A DNA stretch of 64,000 nucleotides from a virus, in IMG/VR virus record IMGVR_UViG_3300027749_000039, positions 124,001 through 188,000 of that record; one strand, 5' to 3'. Shown one piece after another: positions 14,986-21,460 of the stretch; the first letter of the stretch is position 1, and the number at the start of each line of letters is the position of its first letter. The notes below the pieces were generated by a model that saw nothing but the letters and a program-made list of their open reading frames with translations, searched no databases and had not been told where the DNA came from. A program made the position numbers and the translations under genes.

Positions 14986-15375
14986 TTAATAACCGTAACC
15001 TTTATTTATTGGCATATCTGATACAACTTTAACTTCAAACCCGAAACCAGTGTCATCTAATTGTCTATAATTATTATCATAGTGTCTAACATTTCCTCTA
15101 TCAAAAGAATAAGGAGTTGGTTTATTTATTTCTCTCATCCTTTCGAATTCTCTTTGTTGTCTTTCAGCTTTTAATTTATTTTCTTCCATAGCCATCATTT
15201 CGTCAAATGTTAATTCAGCATTTGGATTAACATAAGCAGGTTGTGGTGGAGGTGTATTGTTTGTATTAATTCCGTATTTAAGCATTAGATTATATGCTTC
15301 ACTAGAAGAAATATTTACTTCTTGTGGTTCGGAATATTCTTGTGCCTGTAGGATTCTAACTTCTGGTCTTATCAT
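14986..15375 (-). CDS. Hypothetical 129-residue protein
   Basis: Pro/Gln-rich centre (NNTPPPQPAYVNP) followed by a charged helix (EENKLKAERQQREFERMRE). No known domain; low-complexity composition suggests a structural or linker protein. Confidence 0.6.
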   Translation of the reverse strand: MIRPEVRILQAQEYSEPQEVNISSSEAYNLMLKYGINTNNTPPPQPAYVNPNAELTFDEMMAMEENKLKAERQQREFERMREINKPTPYSFDRGNVRHYDNNYRQLDDTGFGFEVKVVSDMPINKGYGY

Positions 15376-15413
15376 AAAAATTAGTATTTTAAGTATATAT
15401 TAACATTTAGATT

Positions 15414-15444
15414 TTGCTTTTCTAACAAAAATAACGTAATTTTG
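15414..15444 (+). promoter_or_regulatory. Bacteroidota-type promoter
   Basis: TTG 15414-15416, spacer 20, TAATTTTG 15437-15444; ATG 15470. Confidence 0.7.
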
Positions 15445-15469
15445 TCTTTAGAAATTAATATATAATCTT

Positions 15470-15979
15470 ATGAGACTAACAAGAATATCAGAATCTATTG
15501 GAATGATTCCAAGACAAGAGGATTATCCTTCTAAAGCAGAATTGCTTAAAAAATATGGCTATGACGAAAATAGCAAAAATATGGAAGATTATTTTGACGC
15601 TAAGAGACAATTTGAAGAAGAGTGGTTAAGAAAGTATAGAAAAGAAGAATCAGATAGAAGAAGACAAACTGAGGAAGAAATAGAAACTAAAACTCTTACA
15701 CAAGCTGAAAAGTTAGAGAAAGAAAAAGAAGATTTGGAAACTAGGAATAAGCGTCAGCAAGAATTACAATTTTCGGAAGAAGAGGTAAATAAATTGCACA
15801 TTGCAGCTAATAGTAAAGCAGTTTCTAGAGTTTCTCAAATATTAGGAAATGCATTAGCGGAAAAAGATGATAGTTTTTTAAGTGATTTAGTTGAATTAAT
15901 TAACAAATATCCTCAATATCATTCCGGATCTTTATTTGAAAAAAATTCTATTGAAAAGTTTTCAGATTTTAGAAAATAA
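15470..15979 (+). CDS. Hypothetical coiled-coil protein
   Basis: 169 residues, mostly charged heptads (EEEIETKTLTQAEKLEKEKE) with a C-terminal globular-looking part ending KFSDFRK. No family recognised. Confidence 0.7.
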   Translation: MRLTRISESIGMIPRQEDYPSKAELLKKYGYDENSKNMEDYFDAKRQFEEEWLRKYRKEESDRRRQTEEEIETKTLTQAEKLEKEKEDLETRNKRQQELQFSEEEVNKLHIAANSKAVSRVSQILGNALAEKDDSFLSDLVELINKYPQYHSGSLFEKNSIEKFSDFRK

Positions 15980-15982
15980 TAT

Positions 15983-16013
15983 TTGTTGCTTTCGATTAAT
16001 AATCGTATATTTG
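15983..16013 (+). promoter_or_regulatory. Bacteroidota-type promoter
   Basis: TTG 15983-15985, spacer 20, TATATTTG 16006-16013; ATG at 16021. Confidence 0.75.
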
Positions 16014-16020
16014 TAAACAA

Positions 16021-16614
16021 ATGAGATTATACAAGACAGCAATTAATAATAATAACGAAGTTTTATCATATGTGATGCCAGAGCAGGTTGAAAAAATATA
16101 TTCAATCCGAACTGATGAAACATATGATATTTCATTAGAAGCCTTACTTGAATATATTGAACTAACAGGATATGTTATATTTCCATATTTAAATCCTGTT
16201 AATGATATAACATCTATTGTATATGTAGATATAGATTACCAATTTACACCTTGGGATAAACAAGCTATATCATATGTCACTGACCAAATACATAAATGCA
16301 TTAGACAAAAACTTATAGATGTATTCTTTGAAGATTATGAAGAACCGTTTTTAGGTAAATCTGATTTAGAGCAACATGATTTACTTGGTATAACAGGTGA
16401 GGAAAAGATTTTCAAAAATGAAATAACTTATTTATACCATAAATACAAAGGTGGTATTTGGGAATCCTCAAATAAACACGCTGTAGAAATAGATAGATAT
16501 AGTGGTATAATTTCTGGTAATAATATAGGTGAATCCACTATAACGTATCAAGTAGATACTGGAGCTGGAATATTAACATGTTTTAAAACAATAGAAGTAA
16601 TATATGATAAATAA
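16021..16614 (+). CDS. Protein with C-terminal BIG2/Ig-like domain
   Basis: 197 residues. The N-terminal 130 are unrecognised. The last 60 (GGIWESSNKHAVEIDRYSGI, then SGNNIGESTITY) match the pattern of bacterial Ig-like group 2 domains, common in phage virion and adhesion proteins. Early-type promoter upstream. Possibly a decoration protein. Confidence 0.6.
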   Translation: MRLYKTAINNNNEVLSYVMPEQVEKIYSIRTDETYDISLEALLEYIELTGYVIFPYLNPVNDITSIVYVDIDYQFTPWDKQAISYVTDQIHKCIRQKLIDVFFEDYEEPFLGKSDLEQHDLLGITGEEKIFKNEITYLYHKYKGGIWESSNKHAVEIDRYSGIISGNNIGESTITYQVDTGAGILTCFKTIEVIYDK

Positions 16615-16780
16615 AAAATGTAAAATATGCGACAATCAGTTTGTCGCATTAACGGAAGAAAAAGTATTCTGTTCTCCGGAATGCCTTATTACATATGTCA
16701 AATCAGATGAATTTGATAAAGAGATGGAAGACTATTTTAATTCTTCAAATAAGATAGATGAAAAAGGCAATAATATTTGA
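16604..16780 (+). CDS. Small zinc-finger protein, 58 residues
   Basis: CKICDNQF and VFCSPEC form one zinc knuckle pair; acidic C-terminus. Overlaps both neighbours (11 and 23 nt), so it is translationally coupled to the HAD gene. Confidence 0.7.
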   Translation: MINKKCKICDNQFVALTEEKVFCSPECLITYVKSDEFDKEMEDYFNSSNKIDEKGNNI

Positions 16781-17345
16781 TTTATATGATACTCTGCTAA
16801 AAATAGAGAAAAAATCAAAACCATATTTGTATTTATTAAATCATGTAGTTCCAATGGATGTATCTCAAAAAGATATTATAAATCATCTTATGACTAATGA
16901 TTTACCGGCTATACGCTTTATAACACAAATACAGGATATAGGTTTATTAGATGAACAATTTGAACAACACACATTTTTAAAATATCTTGATGCTGAAGTC
17001 GAGTCTACTAGTGTCATATCCGGAACTTTTAGAGTATTAGATAAATTAAAAAATGCCGGTTATAGATTATTCATTTTATCTAATTTAGCAACTCCATATA
17101 AATATCCGTATTATAAATACAACCTGGATAAGTGGATTGAAAAAGCTTTTTTCTCTTGTGATTGTAAGGATAAAAAACCAAATGCTTCTTTTTTTCAACA
17201 AGTAGTAGATTATTCTGGGTTAAATAAAGAAGATTTTATAATGATAGGTGATAATCCTATATCAGATGTAAAAGGAGCTGTTGATTTTGGAATGGAAGCT
17301 TTATTGAAAAATAAAGATTTGTATGTCCTAACCCAATACTTATGA
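16758..17345 (+). CDS. HAD-superfamily hydrolase
   Basis: 195 residues. Motif 1 IIFDLYDTLL (nucleophile Asp and general acid Asp two residues apart), motif 2 LFILSNLA, motif 3 Lys in KDKKPNASFF, motif 4 MIGDNPISDVKGA. A helical cap lies between motifs 1 and 2, as in subclass I HAD phosphatases. Substrate unknown. T4 Pnkp also has a HAD-type phosphatase domain, which the kinase at 56456 lacks, but this protein looks like a generic small-molecule HAD. Confidence 0.85.
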   Translation: MKKAIIFDLYDTLLKIEKKSKPYLYLLNHVVPMDVSQKDIINHLMTNDLPAIRFITQIQDIGLLDEQFEQHTFLKYLDAEVESTSVISGTFRVLDKLKNAGYRLFILSNLATPYKYPYYKYNLDKWIEKAFFSCDCKDKKPNASFFQQVVDYSGLNKEDFIMIGDNPISDVKGAVDFGMEALLKNKDLYVLTQYL

Positions 17346-17404
17346 CCGAATAAAAAGTATATATTAATTAATTAATATATACTTTATTAAATAACAAAAT
17401 TAAT

Positions 17405-17869
17405 ATGAATTGGCACAAATTGCATGAAGAATCAAGAAATTTCGGACAAAAATTAGCAGATAAGGTTGCATCTGGTATGGGCTCTTGGAGATTTATTATA
17501 ATACAATCTATTATTGTTATTATATGGATGATATTTAATGTATTGGGAATATGTTATCATTGGGATCCATATCCTTTTATATTACTTAATTTGTTATTCT
17601 CAACACAAGCGGCTTATGCAGCACCAATAATTATGATGTCTCAAAATAGAGCGGCTGAGAGAGATAGGGCAGAAGCAGAGGCGGATTATAAGGTAAATAT
17701 AGATTCTAAAAAAGAAATAGAGCATATAATTATCCGCTTAAATGCCATTGAAATAGATAAGCTAAATAAAATGATGAAAATTGTTGAAGATATGCAAACA
17801 CATAACCACGAACATTTACATAGTTTAGCCGAAGATATGAAAGAGTTAAAAGAAAATTTAAAAAAATAA
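17405..17869 (+). CDS. DUF1003-type inner-membrane protein
   Basis: 154 residues with two membrane helices (FIIIQSIIVIIWMIFNVLGI, and PFILLNLLFSTQAAYAAPII) separated by WDPY, followed by MMSQNRAAERDRAEAEADY and a coiled C-terminus. This is the DUF1003 signature. In bacteria the family is of unknown function. Confidence 0.85.
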   Translation: MNWHKLHEESRNFGQKLADKVASGMGSWRFIIIQSIIVIIWMIFNVLGICYHWDPYPFILLNLLFSTQAAYAAPIIMMSQNRAAERDRAEAEADYKVNIDSKKEIEHIIIRLNAIEIDKLNKMMKIVEDMQTHNHEHLHSLAEDMKELKENLKK

Positions 17870-17893
17870 CCATCGTAAGATGGTTATTTTTTT
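17868..17893 (+). terminator. Intrinsic terminator
   Basis: AACCATC-GTAA-GATGGTT stem followed by T-rich tract. Confidence 0.8.
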
Positions 17894-17902
17894 ATATAGT
17901 AT

Positions 17903-18127
17903 ATGAATAAAATAATTGATGAGTTTTTTGAGAATAATAAAACAACATATTTACAATGGCGTGAATATGATTCGGAAAAGTTAAAAACTGCTACTGAACA
18001 AAATCCTATTTATTCAGATATACACGAAATTACAATAGATAAGAATAATAATACAATAGTATATTGTGTTCATGATATGAAGGGTTCTATAATTAGAAGG
18101 TCAATTGGAACTATTGAAAATTTATAA
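17903..18127 (+). CDS. Hypothetical 74-residue protein
   Basis: Begins MNKIIDEFFENNKTT; beta strands at the C-terminus (NTIVYCVHDMKGSIIRR). No family recognised. Confidence 0.6.
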   Translation: MNKIIDEFFENNKTTYLQWREYDSEKLKTATEQNPIYSDIHEITIDKNNNTIVYCVHDMKGSIIRRSIGTIENL

Positions 18128-18168
18128 AAAATTTTTCTAAAAAAATTTTTTTATACAGATTTTTTTTG

Positions 18169-18176
18169 TATCTTTG
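18169..18176 (+). promoter_or_regulatory. -7 promoter element TATCTTTG
   Basis: TATCTTTG in a poly-T context, 24 nt before ATG 18200; no clear TTG at the usual distance. Confidence 0.55.
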
Positions 18177-18199
18177 TAAAAGAAAATAAAGATAATAAA

Positions 18200-18535
18200 A
18201 TGAATTACGCAGAAATTAGAGCAATAATACAAGAAGTATTTGATGATATAAACCAAATTGGATATTATTTTCAATATCCAACTTATGGTGAAGAAGAAAT
18301 TATAAAAGAACTAACTGAAAAATTAGGTGAGCATGAAAACGTTCATAATGACGGGTTCTATGATGGATATGATTGTCAATCAGTTCTATATTTCAAAGAT
18401 CACGATGTTTATATTCAGGCTGACGGATTTTATACTTCTTATAATGGGACTGAATGGGACAGGATCAATGAAGTTTTTCCTTATCAAAAAACCATAACTT
18501 GTTATTCTCTTAAAAAAGAAGAAAAGGGAGAATAA
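18200..18535 (+). CDS. Hypothetical 111-residue protein
   Basis: Acidic, aromatic-rich (ADGFYTSYNGTEWDRINEVF). No known domain. Own promoter; lies just before tRNA array 3. Confidence 0.65.
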   Translation: MNYAEIRAIIQEVFDDINQIGYYFQYPTYGEEEIIKELTEKLGEHENVHNDGFYDGYDCQSVLYFKDHDVYIQADGFYTSYNGTEWDRINEVFPYQKTITCYSLKKEEKGE

Positions 18536-18584
18536 AAAATTAATATATACTTTATAAAAATACGAAAAAAGCTTAAAATAATTT

Positions 18585-18614
18585 TTGCTATTTCAAAACT
18601 TTATCGTATATTTG
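18585..18614 (+). promoter_or_regulatory. Promoter of tRNA array 3
   Basis: TTG 18585-18587, spacer 19, TATATTTG 18607-18614. Confidence 0.82.
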
Positions 18615-18661
18615 CAATACAATAATCAACAAACAAACAAAACATTTTAAATAAAAATTTT

Positions 18662-18760
18662 ATGAAAACTACAATAATCACAACACAAGTAATCGGCGCA
18701 TATGAAGCGGGTTATGCCTATGAGGGAACATCTCATGGAGTTGGTAAGTTATGTAGTTAA
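18662..18760 (+). CDS. Leader peptide C of tRNA array 3 (Thr/Gly/Ile/Ala/Tyr/Glu)
   Basis: 32 codons: 5 Thr, 5 Gly, 3 Ile, 3 Ala, 3 Tyr, 2 Glu. The array that follows encodes Tyr x2, Glu x3, Ala x3 and Gly x2, plus two degenerate tRNAs. The block AYEAGYAYEG is made only of these four amino acids. Bases 18738-18744 (GAGTTGG) can pair with 18790-18796 in the terminator, giving a 7-bp antiterminator. Thr and Ile are not matched by intact tRNAs in this array. Confidence 0.78.
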   Translation: MKTTIITTQVIGAYEAGYAYEGTSHGVGKLCS

Positions 18761-18782
18761 TCATAAAAAGATATAATTACTT

Positions 18783-18817
18783 AAAGCATCCAACTCAAAA
18801 AGTTGGATGCTTTTTTT
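18783..18817 (+). terminator. Attenuator terminator C
   Basis: 13-bp stem AAAGCATCCAACT with complement, loop CAAAA, T-tract; between leader C and tRNA-Tyr. Confidence 0.9.
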
Positions 18818-18827
18818 ATGTTAAATT

Positions 18828-18908
18828 GGGAGTGTTGGGCAATTGGCTGGCCCGCCTGACTGTAAATCAGGTTCTTCGGACATGGGGGTTCAAATCCCTC
18901 CACTCTCA
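18828..18908 (+). tRNA. tRNA-Tyr(GTA)
   Basis: GGGAGTG/CACTCTC, anticodon arm CCTGA-CTGTAAA-TCAGG, long variable arm, T-loop TTCAAAT. Confidence 0.9.
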
Positions 18909-18915
18909 CCAAATT

Positions 18916-18995
18916 CGTTCAGTTGTCTAGCGGCAATGACTGGGAGCTGTAACCTCCCCTCTTCGGATTCGTAGGTTCGAGTCCTACCTGAACGA
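18916..18995 (+). tRNA. tRNA-Tyr(GTA)
   Basis: CGTTCAG/CTGAACG, anticodon arm GGGAG-CTGTAAC-CTCCC, variable arm, T-arm GTAGG-TTCGAGT-CCTAC. Confidence 0.88.
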
Positions 18996-19002
18996 CAAAA
19001 AT

Positions 19003-19089
19003 ATACTGGTATTATTAACAGCGGGATAGATTACCAAATAGGAGGTGAAAGTCCTTATGACCGTACAGAGAAAGGCTTTGTGTATATTT
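19003..19089 (+). other. Unassigned structured segment in array 3
   Basis: ATATAC/GTATAT closes about 85 nt containing AGGA-GGTGAAAG-TCCT and CAGAG/CTTTG hairpins. No T-loop or anticodon arm, so not a recognisable tRNA. Confidence 0.35.
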
Positions 19090-19095
19090 TTATCT

Positions 19096-19167
19096 GCTAC
19101 CATAGATTAATCGGTAAATCGTGGCTCTTTCACAGCCAAGTAGGGGGATCGTAACCCCTTGGTAGTA
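19096..19167 (+). tRNA. tRNA-Glu(TTC)
   Basis: GCTACCA/TGGTAGT, D-stem GATT/AATC, anticodon arm TGGCT-CTTTCAC-AGCCA, T-loop ATCGTAA (A54, T58). Confidence 0.88.
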
Positions 19168-19174
19168 CAAACAA

Positions 19175-19246
19175 GGCCCAGTAGATTACTGGCTAAATCG
19201 TTGCACTTTCACTGCAAAGAAGACGGATCGAACCCGTTCTGGGCTG
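19175..19246 (+). tRNA. tRNA-Glu(TTC)
   Basis: GGCCCAG/CTGGGCT, G73, anticodon arm TTGCA-CTTTCAC-TGCAA, T-loop ATCGAAC (A54, A58). Confidence 0.87.
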
Positions 19247-19253
19247 CAAGGGT

Positions 19254-19277
19254 GTTAGTTATTCCGGAATAACTAAC
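19254..19277. repeat. 24-nt perfect palindrome
   Basis: GTTAGTTATTCC followed by its exact complement, then TTT. Lies between tRNA-Glu and a degenerate tRNA; could be a weak terminator or a processing signal. Confidence 0.7.
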
Positions 19278-19280
19278 TTT

Positions 19281-19348
19281 AGTATAGTAGCTCAATTGGT
19301 AGAGCGGTGGTGATTCACAGGCAGTAGGTTCAAAACCTATCTATACAC
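19281..19348 (+). pseudogene. Truncated tRNA (Ile-like), 68 nt
   Basis: D-arm GCTC/GAGC and T-arm GTAGG-TTCAAAA-CCTAT are intact. The acceptor has an A1-A72 mismatch. The anticodon arm plus variable region is about 5 nt too short, leaving a GTG/CAC stem with loop GTGATT. Confidence 0.5.
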
Positions 19349-19354
19349 AAAATT

Positions 19355-19433
19355 AACAAGTCAGGTTTGACAAGCGGCTTAAGTCACCTTCCTCTCAAGA
19401 AGGACATCATGGGTTCGAATCCCATACTTGATT
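19355..19433 (+). tRNA. tRNA-Glu(CTC)
   Basis: AACAAGT/ACTTGAT with one mismatch, anticodon arm CCTTC-CTCTCAA-GAAGG, T-arm ATGGG-TTCGAAT-CCCAT. Long D-region; T73 is atypical for Glu. Confidence 0.72.
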
Positions 19434-19492
19434 CACAGAAAAGGTTATCTGGGTGGATTTTTCAACAGAAAATGAAACTCCGAGCCTTAGAC

Positions 19493-19566
19493 GGGGCGGC
19501 ATGTACCAAGGCTGGCGAAGAACACTTGCAATGTTCCTGTGGTGAGTTCAATTCTCATCCGCTCCA
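19493..19566 (+). tRNA. tRNA-Ala(TGC)
   Basis: GGGGCGG/CCGCTCC, A73, anticodon arm GAACA-CTTGCAA-TGTTC, T-arm GTGAG-TTCAATT-CTCAT. Confidence 0.85.
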
Positions 19567-19615
19567 CGAAGTGAAGGAAAACACGATAAACCCGTCTGCT
19601 AGGACGTAAAATAAC

Positions 19616-19687
19616 GCAGAGATAGTATAACGGTTATTACACTGGCTTGCCAAGCCGGATATGGGAGTTCGATTCTCCTTCTCTGCT
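19616..19687 (+). tRNA. tRNA-Gly(GCC)
   Basis: GCAGAGA/TCTCTGC, T73, loop TTGCCAA, T-arm GGGAG-TTCGATT-CTCCT. Confidence 0.9.
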
Positions 19688-19693
19688 CTAAAA

Positions 19694-19741
19694 ATGGTTC
19701 GACCGCTAAATCGAGTTAGTGAAAATCTACATTCGAACCAT
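19694..19741 (+). other. 48-nt closed hairpin element
   Basis: 9-bp stem ATGGTTCGA/TCGAACCAT enclosing CGCTAA/TTAGTG. tRNA-like closing sequence without arms; function unknown. Confidence 0.4.
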
Positions 19742-19745
19742 ATGA

Positions 19746-19818
19746 GGGGGATTAGTTGTAATTGGCAAAACGTGGGCTTTGCAAGTCTGAGTTGCCGGAT
19801 CGTTGCCGGCATCCTCCA
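19746..19818 (+). tRNA. tRNA-Ala(TGC), second copy
   Basis: GGGGGAT/ATCCTCC, A73, loop TTTGCAA with a wobble-rich stem, T-stem GCCGG/CCGGC with T-loop ATCGTTG (A54, T58). Confidence 0.83.
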
Positions 19819-19874
19819 CAACAAAATAGTGATAGAGCGGCTTTGAACTTTTATATATAAAAATAAAAGTTCAA

Positions 19875-20510
19875 TTGCATCACACAATTTATAAAATAAC
19901 CAATTTAATAAATGGCAAAATTTATATTGGAAAACACTCAACAAATGATATTAAAGATAACTACTACGGTAGTGGGAAATTAATTAAAAGTGCTATAGAA
20001 AAATATGGTATTATTAATTTCACAAAAGAAATTTTGTTTAATTTTCAATCAGAGGAAGAAGCTTATGCCAAGGAAAAGGAAATAGTAAATGAAAGTTTCA
20101 TAAAAAGAAAAGATGTTTATAACCTTATAATAGGGGGTGATACATTTGAAGCTATTAATTCCAATTTAGAATTAAGAAAAGCTAAAAATAAGAAAGCTGC
20201 ATTAATTATGAATTCTGTAAATTGGAATAATCCAGAATTTAGAAAAAGGCAAACTGATAAAATGATATTACAAAATAAAAAATTGCATAAAGAAGGAATT
20301 CTTAAAAGTGTTGATTGGACCGGAAAGAAACATAAGGATGAAAGCAAAGAGAAAATGAGGGAAAAGGCAAAATTGAGAATAGGTGATAAAAACTCTTCAT
20401 TTGGAACTTGTTGGATATATAATGAAAATGAAAGTAAGAAAATAAAAAAAGAAGATTTAGAAAACTACTTATCTATTGGATGGATAAAAGGTAGAAAAAT
20501 TAAATTTTAA
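19875..20510 (+). CDS. GIY-YIG homing endonuclease inside tRNA array 3
   Basis: 211 residues. The GIY-YIG domain starts at once: IYKITNLINGKIYIGKHS, then YYGSGKLIKSAIEKYG and a Glu in EAYAKEKEIV. A NUMOD3-like segment (TGKKHKDESKEKMREKAK) follows, and the C-terminus WIYNENESKKIKKEDLENYL is a DNA-binding tail common in phage GIY-YIG enzymes. The start is taken as TTG 19875 since no suitable ATG exists. It splits array 3 between Ala and Gly tRNAs. Confidence 0.87.
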   Translation: MHHTIYKITNLINGKIYIGKHSTNDIKDNYYGSGKLIKSAIEKYGIINFTKEILFNFQSEEEAYAKEKEIVNESFIKRKDVYNLIIGGDTFEAINSNLELRKAKNKKAALIMNSVNWNNPEFRKRQTDKMILQNKKLHKEGILKSVDWTGKKHKDESKEKMREKAKLRIGDKNSSFGTCWIYNENESKKIKKEDLENYLSIGWIKGRKIKF

Positions 20511-20513
20511 TAA

Positions 20514-20596
20514 GCGAGTATAGTATAACGGAGGCGAAAGCCGTATTATGCTGGTCTTCCAAACCGGATATGAGAGTTCGATTCTCTCTACTCGCT
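20514..20596 (+). tRNA. tRNA-Gly(TCC) with D-loop insertion
   Basis: GCGAGTA/TACTCGC, T73, loop CTTCCAA, T-arm GAGAG-TTCGATT-CTCTC. Relative to Gly(GCC) the D-loop gains about 11 nt that form GGC-GAAA-GCC, a GNRA tetraloop hairpin. Starts 3 nt after the homing endonuclease stop. Confidence 0.83.
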
Positions 20597-20603
20597 CTAA
20601 AAT

Positions 20604-20678
20604 GGGTTGTATATTTTAATGATAGAATGCTGCGGGATTATAAAGCGGCGGTGTGAGACCAATTCTCATTATAACCCC
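20604..20678 (+). pseudogene. tRNA-like with 11-nt anticodon loop
   Basis: GGGTTGT/ATAACCC and D-stem ATTT/GAAT pair. The anticodon stem GCTGC/GCGGC encloses GGGATTATAAA, and the T-loop is ACCAATT. TAT (Ile) would be the best anticodon guess. Probably degenerate. Confidence 0.45.
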
Positions 20679-20719
20679 AAATGAAGGAAATTCTTCATTA
20701 TAAAAATAAAAATTAAAGT

Positions 20720-21019
20720 ATGTCGGATCGAAGATATTATGTCTTTATGAAAAGCGGTAGAAAGTTCTGCGTAGAAGAATATGGTAAGACATATACTGAT
20801 TGGGGTAATTATAACCCAGCTACGAAGAAGATTGAAAAGGTTGCATCTAAATCAAGTGAGATTATTGATGAACATAACACTAAAATAACGAAAGAAAACG
20901 GATATAAGAATATCTGTATGTTAGAAACTGGTACATCACCAATGGCTTATATTGAAGCTATTGATACAAGTGGTGTAGAAAGATTTGAAGGTGTAGATTT
21001 TGTTACATACGAAGATTAA
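20720..21019 (+). CDS. Hypothetical 99-residue protein inside array 3
   Basis: Begins MSDRRYYVFMKSGRKFCVEE; beta-rich, ends with acidic VDFVTYED. No family recognised. One of the few non-nuclease genes inside a tRNA array. Confidence 0.65.
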   Translation: MSDRRYYVFMKSGRKFCVEEYGKTYTDWGNYNPATKKIEKVASKSSEIIDEHNTKITKENGYKNICMLETGTSPMAYIEAIDTSGVERFEGVDFVTYED

Positions 21020-21020
21020 T

Positions 21021-21179
21021 ATGGAATTAAATATTCTAATAGAAAAGATTAAATCTAAAATTGATTTAACAGAAGAGGAAGAAATATATTATTTAGTTAA
21101 TGGCTTAAAAATGAGCGAAAAAGAAGCTAAAAGAATTGTATACCGACCTAAACCTGTAATAGGAAAATTAATAGATTAA
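21021..21179 (+). CDS. Hypothetical 52-residue protein
   Basis: Starts 1 nt after the previous stop. Charged helix with a short basic tail (RIVYRPKPVIGKL). No family recognised. Confidence 0.6.
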   Translation: MELNILIEKIKSKIDLTEEEEIYYLVNGLKMSEKEAKRIVYRPKPVIGKLID

Positions 21180-21186
21180 TTAGAAA

Positions 21187-21194
21187 TATATTTG
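21187..21194 (+). promoter_or_regulatory. -7 element TATATTTG before tRNA-Ala and alaS
   Basis: TATATTTG about 70 nt before tRNA-Ala(GGC); no clear -33 TTG. Confidence 0.5.
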
Positions 21195-21217
21195 TAAAAA
21201 GATATATTTCTACTACA

Positions 21218-21262
21218 TGCCGGTTCAAGGAACGCACACCCTGGCGAGGGTGCCTACCGGCT
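21218..21262 (+). other. Two-hairpin RNA before tRNA-Ala
   Basis: GCCGGT/ACCGGC closes a GTTC-AAG-GAAC hairpin and GCACaCCCT-GGCG-AGGGTGC. The second hairpin mimics an Ala (GGC) anticodon arm with a 6-nt loop. Possibly an armless tRNA remnant or a regulatory element. Confidence 0.4.
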
Positions 21263-21265
21263 CCA

Positions 21266-21338
21266 GGGGGATTAGCTCATTTGGTAGAGCATTTGTATGG
21301 CATACAAAAGGCGACCGGTTCGATTCCGGTATCCTCCA
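21266..21338 (+). tRNA. tRNA-Ala(GGC)
   Basis: GGGGGAT/ATCCTCC, A73, anticodon arm TTTGT-ATGGCAT-ACAAA, T-arm ACCGG-TTCGATT-CCGGT. Directly upstream of the AlaRS gene. Confidence 0.9.
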
Positions 21339-21365
21339 CTAAAAAATATAAAACAAATAAATAGA

Positions 21366-21416
21366 ATGAAAACTAAAAACATGGGCGGAAAGACGCTGGA
21401 CGCATTAATGTCGTAG
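21366..21416 (+). CDS. Short ORF before AlaRS (MKTKNMGGKTLDALMS)
   Basis: 16 codons starting ATGAAAAC like the tRNA leaders, with one Ala codon near the end. A 10-bp hairpin GTCGTAGAAG/CTTTCTGCGAC begins at its stop. Two readings are possible: a leader peptide controlling alaS, or the true alaS start joined by a -1 frameshift, because the alaS frame stays open upstream to 21377. Confidence 0.5.
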   Translation: MKTKNMGGKTLDALMS

Positions 21417-21460
21417 AAGAGTATAAAACTTTCTGCGACGGTAAACAAATAAACTTCAAA

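Noticed and set aside
16758-17345. HAD protein as the missing Pnkp phosphatase
   Set aside because: Has the cap arrangement of small-molecule HADs and lies 40 kb from the kinase; similarity to the Pnkp phosphatase was not evident.
18662-18760. Chance explanation for leader C composition
   Set aside because: Thr and Ile richness is not matched by intact tRNAs, so by itself it is ambiguous, but the terminator, promoter and antiterminator pair match the other units, so it was retained.
19003-19089. Group II intron fragment (GTGAAAGTCC string)
   Set aside because: Only about 85 nt and no domain V; left as an unassigned structured segment.
19367-19609. 80-codon plus-strand ORF across Glu/Ala tRNAs
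   Set aside because: Covers two good tRNA genes; higher GC of tRNAs creates the open frame by chance.
19555-19944. 129-codon minus-strand ORF across array 3
   Set aside because: Antisense to Gly and Ala tRNAs; sequence is a translation of tRNA complements.
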